Shown one piece after another: positions 1-7,580 of a stretch of 64,000 bases of DNA; the first letter of the stretch is position 1, and the number at the start of each line of letters is the position of its first letter. Both the position numbers and the translations under genes were made by a program. The notes beneath the pieces are model-generated. The model did not search any database. It saw nothing but the letters and a program-made list of their open reading frames with translations, and was not told the DNA's origin. Source of the DNA: Mycolicibacterium senegalense (lineage in GTDB: Bacteria > Actinomycetota > Actinomycetes > Mycobacteriales > Mycobacteriaceae); NCBI RefSeq assembly GCF_019645875.1, contig NZ_CP081000.1:2480001-2544000 (forward strand). Direction: 5' to 3'.

Positions 1-379
1 CGCTGCGATGCCCGAATTCGACCGAGGTGGCCGATACGAAGCAGCCGCCGGGGAACACTTCGGCGCGCAGATACGCCACCCAGGAATCGAGAAGGGCTTC
101 CAGCCTTGCGGTTCCAGGCGCAGAGCTCAGTGCCGGACGGATCACGACGTCGATGTAGACCTGGCGCGCCTCGGCCACCGCGGCCAGCTGAATCGCCTGC
201 CGGTTGCCGAAGACGGTGAGGATCCCGCTCTTGCTCACCCCGGTCGACGTGGACAAGCCGCCCACGGTGATCCCGTCCAGGCCATGTGTGGTGGCGATGT
301 CTGCGGCGGTACGTGCGACCAGCCGCCGGGTGGCATCGCCGCGCGCCCGCCGTCCGTCAGCTGCGGGCAAAGCGGTCAT
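1..379 (-). CDS. TetR-family transcriptional regulator, 3' end cut off by window edge
   Basis: The ATG is at 379-377 and the reading frame is open to position 1, so about 126 N-terminal residues are visible and the C-terminus lies outside the window. Residues about 10-60 form a TetR-type helix-turn-helix domain (GLDGITVGGLSTSTGVSKSG then LTVFGNRQAI), followed by the start of the ligand domain with the frequent PGGCF motif near residue 115. It is divergent from the SRPBCC gene at 475, with a perfect palindrome between them, so it probably represses itself and that gene. A TACTGT hexamer lies 6 bases before the ATG and no Shine-Dalgarno sequence is seen, suggesting a leaderless start. The effector is unknown. 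Confidence 0.85.
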   Translation of the reverse strand, partial: MTALPAADGRRARGDATRRLVARTAADIATTHGLDGITVGGLSTSTGVSKSGILTVFGNRQAIQLAAVAEARQVYIDVVIRPALSSAPGTARLEALLDSWVAYLRAEVFPGGCFVSATSVEFGHRS

Positions 380-385
380 CGGTTC

Positions 386-391
386 ACAGTA
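386..391 (-). promoter_or_regulatory. Putative -10 box of leaderless tetR promoter
   Basis: On the minus strand TACTGT fits the mycobacterial TANNNT -10 pattern. It lies 6 bases before the ATG at 379, so transcription would start at or next to the start codon. No clear -35 is seen. Confidence 0.45.
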
Positions 392-437
392 GCCACACCC
401 TGGACGTAGGGCGGCCGAGTCGCGTACGGTCTTGACC

Positions 438-457
438 TATATACGACCGATCGGTCG
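438..457. promoter_or_regulatory. Operator/promoter between tetR and SRPBCC genes
   Basis: A perfect 14-bp palindrome, CGACCGATCGGTCG, occupies 444-457. TATATA lies directly beside it at 438-443 and TTGACC is at 432-437. The palindrome ends 17 bases before the GTG of the SRPBCC gene and lies in the divergent gap of the TetR gene, the usual place for a TetR operator. Which hexamers form the promoter is not settled by eye. Confidence 0.65.
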
Positions 458-474
458 CATAGATTGGAGGAGCA

Positions 475-948
475 GTGCCCACCACCTTCAAGGCTCTCCT
501 GGAACGCCGGATCACCGTCGAGACAACACCTTCGGCGGTGTGGAACATCATCCGCGACGTCCGATGTATGCCGCAGTGGAGCCCACAGGTGGTATCGGTG
601 AAGTTGCGTGATCCCGACGAGGACATCGGACTCGGAACCACGTTCACCAACCTCAACCGCCATGGCGAGCTTGAGTGGATCACGCACGGCGAGGTGGTGC
701 GATACGTGCCGGAGAAAGAGATCGCCTTCCGCATCGCCGAGAACTACACGATCTGGTCTTTTACGATCGGCGCTGACGGTGCCGCTGCCACCGTGCTCAC
801 GCAACGGCGCGAAACCCCCGACGGCATATCGCAATTCTCACTCGAACTGACCGAGTCGCACCTCGGCGGGCAGCAGGCGTTCACCGAACTGCTCGAGGCC
901 GGAATGGAGCAGACGCTGGCCGCCATCAAGGCGTGCGCCGAGTCCTGA
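475..948 (+). CDS. SRPBCC-family (START/polyketide cyclase-like) protein
   Basis: A 157-residue protein with the helix-grip layout of the SRPBCC superfamily: an N-terminal strand (RRITVETTPSAVWNIIRDV), a WSPQV motif near residue 39, the long central sheet, and a C-terminal amphipathic helix ending LEAGMEQTLAAIKA. Members bind hydrophobic ligands, and some act as cyclases, aromatases or lipid carriers. The GTG start follows GGAGGAG by a short gap. No signal peptide is seen, so it is probably cytosolic. The TetR regulator is divergent, and the gene converges with the flavin monooxygenase at 953. The ligand cannot be read from the sequence. Confidence 0.8.
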   Translation: MPTTFKALLERRITVETTPSAVWNIIRDVRCMPQWSPQVVSVKLRDPDEDIGLGTTFTNLNRHGELEWITHGEVVRYVPEKEIAFRIAENYTIWSFTIGADGAAATVLTQRRETPDGISQFSLELTESHLGGQQAFTELLEAGMEQTLAAIKACAES

Positions 949-952
949 AGGG

Positions 953-2425
953 CTACGAGGTGAACGCGTAGTCGTCCAACGGGAAGCGGCGGCTACGCCA
1001 ATACGCCTCGAACGTGGTGGCCGGCCGCAGAGGCACGTCTCCGTTGCGGTCGAAGTAGTAGCTGTTGGCCAGGTTGCAGCTGTCCTGCCAGAAGATCTGG
1101 CGGTGCCGCTTGCGCATCATCTCGGCGAAGTACCGGTCGTTGGCCTCCGGCCTCACCTCCACACGATGAGCCTGGTCTTTGTCTGCTTGGGCGATACACC
1201 GGACGAGATGGCGGGTTTGGGCCTCGATCAATGCGAAGTATGAGGATCCGACGTAGCCGTACGGGCCCATCACGGAGAAGAAATTCGGGAATCCCGGAAT
1301 GCTGACGCCTTCGTAGGCCTGCATCCGGTGTTCTTTCCAGAACTCGCTCAACGATTGCCCATCCGACCCCACGATCTCGAAGGTCAGGGCGTCGACGTCC
1401 ATCACCTTGAAGCCGGTAGCCAGGATGAGCACGTCGACGTCATGGCTCTCACCGTCGGCGGTGGCGACACCCGAGCCGGTGATCTTGTCGATCGGTTCGG
1501 TGACCAGTCGCACGTTGTCCCGGTTGAATGTGGCCAGATAGCTGTTGTGGAACCCGGGTCGCTTACATCCCACCGCGTACCGCGGTGTGAGCTTGTCGCG
1601 GACTTCGGGATCGTGCACCTGTTGCCGTAGGTAGGCCCGGCCGGCCGCGCCGGCGCGCTTGGCGAAGGGGTTGATGGTGAAGTACTGCGCCGCCAGGGGG
1701 AAGGTGAACTCCACGTACGCCTGGCTGATCAGGCGATGCAACGTCCGGCCACCCGGCAGTCGCATCAGCTGACGGGCGATCGGCGGGATCGGCACGTCGA
1801 ACTTCGGGAAGCACCAGATGGGTGTGCGCTGAAACACGGTGAGCTGCTTGACCTTAGGCGCGATCTCGGGAATCAACTGCACAGCGGAGGCGCCGGTGCC
1901 GATGATCGCAACCCGCTTGCCCGTCAAATCCAGGGCATGGTCCCACCTGGCAGTGTGCACCGTTGTCCCGGCGAACGAGTCGACACCGTCGATCTCCGGC
2001 AGCTTCGGGATGGTCAGCACCCCGCTGGCGTTGACCAGGAAGCGGGCGGTGAGCGAGTCTCCGGAGTCCAGATCGAGCCGCCACAGGTTCTCGTCGTCGT
2101 CGAAGACCGCGCGGGCAACCGTGGTGTTGAACCGGATCCGGGGCCGCAGGCCGTACTTGTCGACGCAATTGTCGGCGTAGGCGCGCAGCTCGTTTCCCGG
2201 TGCATAGGTGCGGGACCACTTCCGTGACTGCTCGAACGAGAACTGATACGAGAACGACGGAATATCCACCGCCACACCGGGATAGGTGTTCCAGAACCAG
2301 GTGCCGCCCGCTCCGTCACCCGCCTCCAGGATCAGGTAATCGTGCAGGCCGGCCTTGTCCAGGGCGATGGCGGTGCCGATGCCGGAGAATCCGGCGCCGA
2401 CGATGAGCGTGTGAAAGTCGGGCAT
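953..2425 (-). CDS. Flavin-containing (Baeyer-Villiger-type) monooxygenase
   Basis: Reads as a 490-residue class B flavin monooxygenase using FAD and NADPH. The FAD Rossmann motif GAGFSG is at residues 10-15, the Baeyer-Villiger fingerprint FAGTTVHTARWD at 151-162, the NADPH motif GTGASA at 176-181, and an ATGF motif lies near residue 350. Family members insert one oxygen atom beside ketones or oxidise soft heteroatoms; mycobacteria carry many with unassigned substrates. ATG 2425 is preferred to an upstream in-frame start because GGGAGG precedes it and the FAD motif then sits at the usual place. Its stop is 4 bp from that of the SRPBCC gene, in convergent orientation. Confidence 0.9.
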   Translation of the reverse strand: MPDFHTLIVGAGFSGIGTAIALDKAGLHDYLILEAGDGAGGTWFWNTYPGVAVDIPSFSYQFSFEQSRKWSRTYAPGNELRAYADNCVDKYGLRPRIRFNTTVARAVFDDDENLWRLDLDSGDSLTARFLVNASGVLTIPKLPEIDGVDSFAGTTVHTARWDHALDLTGKRVAIIGTGASAVQLIPEIAPKVKQLTVFQRTPIWCFPKFDVPIPPIARQLMRLPGGRTLHRLISQAYVEFTFPLAAQYFTINPFAKRAGAAGRAYLRQQVHDPEVRDKLTPRYAVGCKRPGFHNSYLATFNRDNVRLVTEPIDKITGSGVATADGESHDVDVLILATGFKVMDVDALTFEIVGSDGQSLSEFWKEHRMQAYEGVSIPGFPNFFSVMGPYGYVGSSYFALIEAQTRHLVRCIAQADKDQAHRVEVRPEANDRYFAEMMRKRHRQIFWQDSCNLANSYYFDRNGDVPLRPATTFEAYWRSRRFPLDDYAFTS

Positions 2426-2606
2426 CAAGCCACCTCCCGGCTGCGTCCGAACATGTGGACGCCGTGTTTGGGTCTCAATGTCAACGTAGCGCTCGGTTGG
2501 TGCCGGCGGGAAGGGGCAACGAATCGAGGCAACCACTCACGGTCACGCAAGTTTTGACCCATACTCTGCATCTGAATCCATCGGCATCGCCGAGAGAAAG
2601 GTGACG

Positions 2607-3524
2607 ATGCGCTTTCCATGGAAATCTCGAGGCAGGACAAAAGTCTTGGCTACGGAGGCGGATCGCCACCGATACGTACGCGAGCTCGTGATCGACGACC
2701 TGCAGCGTCGTGGAATGAAGGTGAGCCCTGCGCCCGGCGACACCCCCGGTGACGATCGTTTGGCCACCGATGCGGGAACCGTGCTGTGGCTGAGCAACAT
2801 GCACACCCGCTGCCGCGGGGTACCGGTCGAGGAATTGCCGGATGCTGTGCGCATCGAGGTTGACACATTCTTGGCCGGGCTGGATGCCCCGCCGATGTCG
2901 GAACTGTCCGACGACGAGTTCTACACCCAACTGCGAACCCGGCTGATCACTCCCGACACGAGCGGCGAGCTGTCCCTGGACTACGCCAGGCCGGCGTTCG
3001 ACGGACTCGTGGCAGAGCTCAGGCGCGACCTGCCGACCACCGTGCAGACCGTCAGCGACAGCGACATCGCAGGCCGGGACATCGACCTGTTGTACGAGAT
3101 CGGGCAGCGCAATACCGACGCGGAGCCGGTCGAGATCCAAGCGCTGGATCACGAGATTTTCGTGCTGACGGGCGAGTCGTTGTTCGTGGCATCCAAGGCG
3201 CTGAACATGCCGCGGTTGATCGCGACGGTTCTGAATGGCGACGCGCCGTTGGGGGTGTTGTTCAGCGTGCCGCACCGCAGCGCGTTGTTCCTACATCGTG
3301 TCGGTGCGTCCACGGTCGATGCGGCGCCATGGATCGCCACGGCCACGATCGGTGAGGCCGAAGACGCACTCGGTGGGGTGATCAGCCGAGACACCTACTT
3401 CTGGTATGGCGACACGGTGCAGCCGGTCACTGCAGTCGATTTGGACACCAACTCGATTCGACTTCTCGTGGCAGGGCCGTTCGCGGACGCCCTTGAACGG
3501 GTAGCGGAGCTACCGCCCGGGTGA
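2607..3524 (+). CDS. Protein of unknown function, possible DUF1444/YtpQ-like fold
   Basis: About 305 residues. AGAAAGG sits 5 bases before ATG 2607, so this start is preferred to GTG 2601. The protein looks soluble, without signal peptide or membrane segment. The C-terminal half alternates short hydrophobic strands with polar loops (HEIFVLTGESLFVASKAL, then LGVLFSVPHRSALFLHRV). This loosely recalls the DUF1444 family typified by Bacillus YtpQ, but I regard that as a weak guess. It is divergent from the monooxygenase; TACTCT at 2562-2567 could be its -10 box. The function is unknown. Confidence 0.7.
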   Translation: MRFPWKSRGRTKVLATEADRHRYVRELVIDDLQRRGMKVSPAPGDTPGDDRLATDAGTVLWLSNMHTRCRGVPVEELPDAVRIEVDTFLAGLDAPPMSELSDDEFYTQLRTRLITPDTSGELSLDYARPAFDGLVAELRRDLPTTVQTVSDSDIAGRDIDLLYEIGQRNTDAEPVEIQALDHEIFVLTGESLFVASKALNMPRLIATVLNGDAPLGVLFSVPHRSALFLHRVGASTVDAAPWIATATIGEAEDALGGVISRDTYFWYGDTVQPVTAVDLDTNSIRLLVAGPFADALERVAELPPG

Positions 3525-3576
3525 TCGGGGGAGTGGCGCCGTTGTGGGGCAGCGGTATTCGGTATGCGATCGCGTC

Positions 3577-4065
3577 TCATCGGGGAGCGAGATCGTCGTA
3601 CACGTCGCGCCGGTCGAAGCGTTCACCAAGAGGTTTGGAGGGCAGCACGCTGAAGACGATCGCCAACACCGATCCGATGTAGGGCAACAGGAGCAGTAAG
3701 CACATCCACCCCGACAAGTCGGCATCATGCAGCCGGCGGACCAAGAGTGCCCAGCTTGGAATCACGCACACCAGTACGAATACCGCCACAGGCACCAGGG
3801 ACAGTCGTCCGAGCGCGCTGGGGTCTCCGGCTACGGCAACGATTGCCACGCAGAAGATGGCGACTGCTGCGACTGCCAGCTGGACCCACCAGTACTCGCT
3901 GCGTGACGCGCGCCCGGAGAAGCGCGCGTAGCTGCGGAAGAACCGCGTTAATGCCTGACCGAATGTAGCTCCGTACAACGGCAACGTGAGATCACGAGGA
4001 TCTGTCGCGCCGAGCGGCTCGGCCGGGTGCTGCGCGTCGAACGAGGTTTCCTCGCTGCGGGCCAT
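3577..4065 (-). CDS. DUF805 membrane protein (paralogue of the fusion at 28949)
   Basis: A 162-residue inner-membrane protein. A soluble N-terminus is followed by the DUF805 core: RASRSEYWW before the first helix, about three hydrophobic segments, and the RRLHDAD motif between the second and third. ATG 4065 is chosen because GGAG lies 7 bases upstream and MARSEET aligns with the start of the related protein at 30061. The stretch from residue 20 to about 145 is nearly the same as in that protein, but here the chain ends soon after LPSKPLGERF instead of continuing into a SUFU domain. DUF805 has no settled biochemical role. The gene is divergent from the catalase-like gene. Confidence 0.85.
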   Translation of the reverse strand: MARSEETSFDAQHPAEPLGATDPRDLTLPLYGATFGQALTRFFRSYARFSGRASRSEYWWVQLAVAAVAIFCVAIVAVAGDPSALGRLSLVPVAVFVLVCVIPSWALLVRRLHDADLSGWMCLLLLLPYIGSVLAIVFSVLPSKPLGERFDRRDVYDDLAPR

Positions 4066-4281
4066 GGGTTTCTCCGCTCGATTGTTCCGCCACGGGGCTG
4101 AGATCAACGCGGACGGTACATCGTTGCTCGAAGGAATGGATGCGATTGCGCGGAGTCGGAGCGCCGCGGTGCGCGTAGAGGGCGATCCGACACGGCATCT
4201 CAGGTAGGTCGGTTGAACGGCCCGCGGCCGTATCTCGTTTCACACTGGACAGAACCGGCGGCGACGAGAGGTGCGAACAGG

Positions 4282-5361
4282 ATGGAATCGGATGACGTTC
4301 CGGAGCTCAACCGCAGAAGGACGCTGTTGGGGCTGGTCGCCGTGGGCGGTGCCGCAGTCGTCGGCGTGGGCGGCTTGGCCGAGGCGGCGGGGTGGCTGCG
4401 GCCCGACGCGCTGACCCCGGACCGGTTCGCCGACCGCTTTGAGCAGATCTCCGGCCGACACGAGGGTTTCCGCCGCAACCACGCCAAAGGTCTGGCGGCG
4501 ACCGGAACGTTCACCAGCACAGGTGCCGGCGCTCAGGTGAGCAAGGCCCAGGTATTCAAACCCGGCACCCTGCCCGTCGTCGCACGGTTCTCGCTGTCCG
4601 GCGGGCTGCCCGACCAACCCGACAAACCGGACACGGTCAGGGGCCTCGGCCTGATGTTCGACCTGCCCGATGGTGAGCAATGGCGCACCGCAATGGTCAA
4701 TCTCCCGGTTTTCCCCGACAGCACTCCGCAGGGATTCTTCGAGCGCATGCTGGCCTCGCGCCCCCAGGCTGAGACGGGGAAGCCGGATCCGCAGGCGATG
4801 GCTGCCTTCTTGGCTGATCACCCGGAAACCGCGGCGGCGATGAAAATCATCAAACGATTCCCGCCGAGCACCGGGTTCGCCGACAGTACATTCCGCGGCC
4901 TCAACGCTTTTCGCGCCACCAACGCCCACGGTGAGACGAGGGCCATCCGGTGGACGGCGGTGCCGGTGCCCCCGGAGCAGCCGCCCCAGACCGGAGCGCA
5001 AAACGACAAGAACGGCCTGTTCGACGCACTGATCGACACGGTGGCGCGCGGTCCGGTCAGCTGGAAGCTCATCCTCACCCTGGCCGACCCCACCGATCCC
5101 ACCCACGACGCCACCCTGCCGTGGCCGGCTAACCGTCAGACCATCGAGGCCGGCACCATCACCATCGACACCGTGCAGACCGAGGCCGCGGGCAACGCCC
5201 GCGACATCAACTTCGACCCCCTCGTGCTGCCCGATGGCCTGGCCCCGTCGGACGATCCACTGCCGAGTGCGCGGTCGGCGGTCTACGCGCGCTCGTTCAA
5301 TCGCCGCGCCCGAGAACCCAAGTCGCCCAGCGCAGTCGTCGTCCCCGGGGATGTGCGATGA
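4282..5361 (+). CDS. Tat-exported catalase-related (SrpA-type) heme peroxidase
   Basis: A 359-residue protein of the catalase fold, shorter than true catalases (about 480 or more), as is typical of the catalase-related peroxidase subfamily. A twin-arginine signal (NRRRTLLGLVA, then a hydrophobic run) is at residues about 9-40, so it is probably folded and exported with heme. HEGFRRNHAKG carries the candidate distal histidine, and RSAVYARSF near residue 335 holds an RxxxY heme-ligand pattern. ATG 4282 places the Tat motif near the N-terminus; GAGAGG lies 10 bases upstream. It overlaps the cytochrome b561 gene by 4 bp (ATGA), pointing to a peroxide-reducing or redox pair at the membrane. Confidence 0.88.
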   Translation: MESDDVPELNRRRTLLGLVAVGGAAVVGVGGLAEAAGWLRPDALTPDRFADRFEQISGRHEGFRRNHAKGLAATGTFTSTGAGAQVSKAQVFKPGTLPVVARFSLSGGLPDQPDKPDTVRGLGLMFDLPDGEQWRTAMVNLPVFPDSTPQGFFERMLASRPQAETGKPDPQAMAAFLADHPETAAAMKIIKRFPPSTGFADSTFRGLNAFRATNAHGETRAIRWTAVPVPPEQPPQTGAQNDKNGLFDALIDTVARGPVSWKLILTLADPTDPTHDATLPWPANRQTIEAGTITIDTVQTEAAGNARDINFDPLVLPDGLAPSDDPLPSARSAVYARSFNRRAREPKSPSAVVVPGDVR

Positions 5362-5921
5362 CCACCGAGACGAAACCGCCGATCACGAAGTTCAACCTGA
5401 CGGCCCGGCTGCTGCACTGGTCCATGGCGGTCATGGTGATCGCACAGTTCTTCCTCGGCGTCACCATGATCGCCGCACTCAGCTACTACCCACTGCTACT
5501 GGCGATCCACCGACCGCTGGGCATCGCGATCCTGGTATTCGTGATCGTCCGGCTCATCAACCGGCTCACCCGCAGGCTGCCACCATTCCTGACCACGATG
5601 GGGCTGGTGGAGCGCCGCGTGGCGACATACTCCGAATATCTGTTGTACGCACTGCTTTTGGCGCAGCCGGTGATCGGGTGGGCGATGCTGTCGGCCGCGC
5701 AGTCGCCGGTGGTGTTGGTCGGGGCGGTGCACTTGCCGGCGATCGCCCCGCACAACCTCACCCTCTACGCGGTGCTGCGCACCGCCCACACCGTGGCGGC
5801 GTACCTGCTGTTCGCGACATTCACCGCGCACATCTGCGCGGTGCTGTTCCACACCGTGGCCTTACGCGACGGGATTGTGCGTCGAATGTCGTTGTGGCCC
5901 GGTAAAAACACTCAGTCGTGA
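5358..5921 (+). CDS. Cytochrome b561-type di-heme membrane protein
   Basis: A 187-residue protein with four predicted helices. Histidines lie in the positions used for heme b in the bacterial b561 family: LLHWSM in helix 1, AIHRPLG before helix 2, RTAHTVAAYLLF in helix 3-4, and HICAVLFHT. Such proteins carry electrons from the quinone pool or across the membrane to periplasmic acceptors. Translation is coupled to the upstream catalase-like peroxidase through the ATGA overlap, so it may supply electrons to that enzyme; this is inference. The 3' end overlaps the convergent esterase gene by 10 bp. Confidence 0.9.
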   Translation: MTTETKPPITKFNLTARLLHWSMAVMVIAQFFLGVTMIAALSYYPLLLAIHRPLGIAILVFVIVRLINRLTRRLPPFLTTMGLVERRVATYSEYLLYALLLAQPVIGWAMLSAAQSPVVLVGAVHLPAIAPHNLTLYAVLRTAHTVAAYLLFATFTAHICAVLFHTVALRDGIVRRMSLWPGKNTQS

Positions 5922-6859
5922 AGCGCCGCCCGCAATGCGGCCATGGCCCGATCGAATGCCTCGGTGGCAGCAGGGACCACCCCGACGTAGCCGACATAGC
6001 CGTGCACGAGGCTCTCGGCGTTGTCCAGTTGCGCGGGAACCCCTGCGGCGGCCAGCATCTCGGCGTAGCGGATGCCGTCATCCCGCAACGGGTCGTGTCC
6101 GGCCACCGCGATGTAGGCCGGGGCGAGGCCGGACAGATCGGCCGCGCGGGCGGGCACCAAAGTCGCGGGCGGATCGGACAGGTCGACGTGCCCGGCATAC
6201 CAGCGGGAGAATCCCTGGACCGCGTCGAGTCCGAGGATCGGTGCCGTGGCGTTCTCGGTGAACGACGGCAGGCTGGTGTCCCACGTGGTGGCCGGGTACC
6301 AGAGCAACTGGAAACGCAGCCCGGAAAGACCCGCATCCCGCGCCAGCAGCGCCACGACCGCGCTGAGGTTGCCGCCGGCCGAATCCCCGGCCACCGCCAT
6401 CCGGTCGGCGTCGGCGCCGAGTTCTGCGGCGTTGGCAGCCACCCACTGGGTCACCGCCCACACGTCGTCGACCGCGGCGGGGTAGGGGTGCTCGGGGGCC
6501 AACCGGTAGTCCACCGACACCACGACAGCGTCGGCGGCCACCGCGTGCTGGCGGGCGGTGCCGTCGTAACTGTCCAGGTCACCGAGCGCCCAGCCGCCGC
6601 CGTGGATGAAGACCACCACCGGCAGCGTCGTGTCGTCGGCAGTCGGCGGCCGGTACACCCGTACCGGGATCTCGCCGGCAGGCCCCGGAATCGCGCGGTC
6701 CTCGGCCTTCACCTCGGGATGGACCGGAATGCGCGGTATCTCACTGAACTGGCGGCGGGCCTCGTCGACACCGATGTCGGTCGACAGTTGGAACGGCACT
6801 GCCTCCAGTACCTTCTGCAGGATGGCATCGACAGCTGGTCTCTCGTCAGCAACGGACAT
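5912..6859 (-). CDS. Alpha/beta-hydrolase of the HSL (hormone-sensitive lipase) esterase family
   Basis: A 315-residue cytosolic carboxylesterase. Motifs in order: oxyanion HGGG at 86-89, [12 protein letters not shown] after it, nucleophile elbow GDSAGG with Ser160, then GHDPLRDD and HGYVGY supplying the acid and histidine of the triad. This layout defines the HSL/Lip group, which hydrolyses short- to medium-chain esters; mycobacteria have many members. ATG 6859 is favoured over longer forms because TACGGT (TANNNT) lies 6 bases before it with no ribosome-binding site, suggesting a leaderless start. The physiological substrate cannot be told. Confidence 0.9.
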   Translation of the reverse strand: MSVADERPAVDAILQKVLEAVPFQLSTDIGVDEARRQFSEIPRIPVHPEVKAEDRAIPGPAGEIPVRVYRPPTADDTTLPVVVFIHGGGWALGDLDSYDGTARQHAVAADAVVVSVDYRLAPEHPYPAAVDDVWAVTQWVAANAAELGADADRMAVAGDSAGGNLSAVVALLARDAGLSGLRFQLLWYPATTWDTSLPSFTENATAPILGLDAVQGFSRWYAGHVDLSDPPATLVPARAADLSGLAPAYIAVAGHDPLRDDGIRYAEMLAAAGVPAQLDNAESLVHGYVGYVGVVPAATEAFDRAMAALRAALHD

Positions 6860-6865
6860 TCCGCA

Positions 6866-6871
6866 ACCGTA
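6866..6871 (-). promoter_or_regulatory. Putative -10 box of leaderless esterase promoter
   Basis: Minus-strand TACGGT lies 6 bases from the ATG at 6859. The gap to the divergent YhhN gene is only 22 bp, so any shared regulation must act through this short segment. Confidence 0.4.
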
Positions 6872-6881
6872 CGCACACCGC

Positions 6882-7580
6882 GTGACGGTGTGGCTGTGGG
6901 TGGTCGCCGCGGTCGTCGCGGCGGGGTACGGGGTGTTTCTGATCGTCACCGCGACGCAGTTGCCGACAGGTGCCGATCTGACCGGTCAATTCACCCTCCA
7001 ACCTGCGGTGAAGGCGCTCGCGGCGGTGCTGCTGGCCGCGGCCGCGTGCGCTCACCCGATCGTGCGGGAACGCCGTTGGCTCGTCGGCGCGCTGCTGTTC
7101 TCCGCGCTCGGCGACTTCCTGCTTGCCATCCCGTGGTGGGCGCCGTCCTTCGTGTTGGGCCTGGCCGCGTTCCTGGTCGCGCACCTGTGCTTTCTAGGCG
7201 TCCTGGTGCCGTTGGCCCGACGTTCGACGCCGCGCCTGATCGCGGTCGCACTGACCATCCTGGCGTGCCTTGCGCTGTTGACCTGGTTCTGGCCCCGTCT
7301 CGTCGAACAGGGCATGGCCGTCCCGGTGGTCGCCTACATCGCGGTGCTCGGGGCCATGGTGTCCACGGCGCTGCTGGCCCGCCTGCCCACGCCGTGGACC
7401 GCGCTCGGCGGGGTTTGCTTCGCGGCATCGGACGCGATGATCGGCATCAGCCAGTTTGTCCGCGGCGACCAGCTGCTCGCCGTCCCGATCTGGTGGGGCT
7501 ACGCGGCGTCCCTGGTGCTGATCACCGCCGGCCTCTTCTTCGGGCGCTCGACACCGCCTCCTGCTAAACCTGCACAGTGA
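6882..7580 (+). CDS. YhhN/TMEM86-family membrane protein (lysoplasmalogenase-like)
   Basis: About 232 residues, almost wholly hydrophobic, with roughly eight transmembrane segments. Polar family positions remain: GDFLLAIP after helix 3, HLCFLGVL, and the late [11 protein letters not shown] motif, where the aspartates are thought to be catalytic in lysoplasmalogenase TMEM86. The start is uncertain: GTG 6882 and GTG 6888 both precede the first helix and neither has a convincing ribosome site. The stop overlaps the GTG of priA (GTGA), so the two are co-translated. The lipid substrate in a mycobacterium is not known. Confidence 0.82.
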   Translation: MTVWLWVVAAVVAAGYGVFLIVTATQLPTGADLTGQFTLQPAVKALAAVLLAAAACAHPIVRERRWLVGALLFSALGDFLLAIPWWAPSFVLGLAAFLVAHLCFLGVLVPLARRSTPRLIAVALTILACLALLTWFWPRLVEQGMAVPVVAYIAVLGAMVSTALLARLPTPWTALGGVCFAASDAMIGISQFVRGDQLLAVPIWWGYAASLVLITAGLFFGRSTPPPAKPAQ

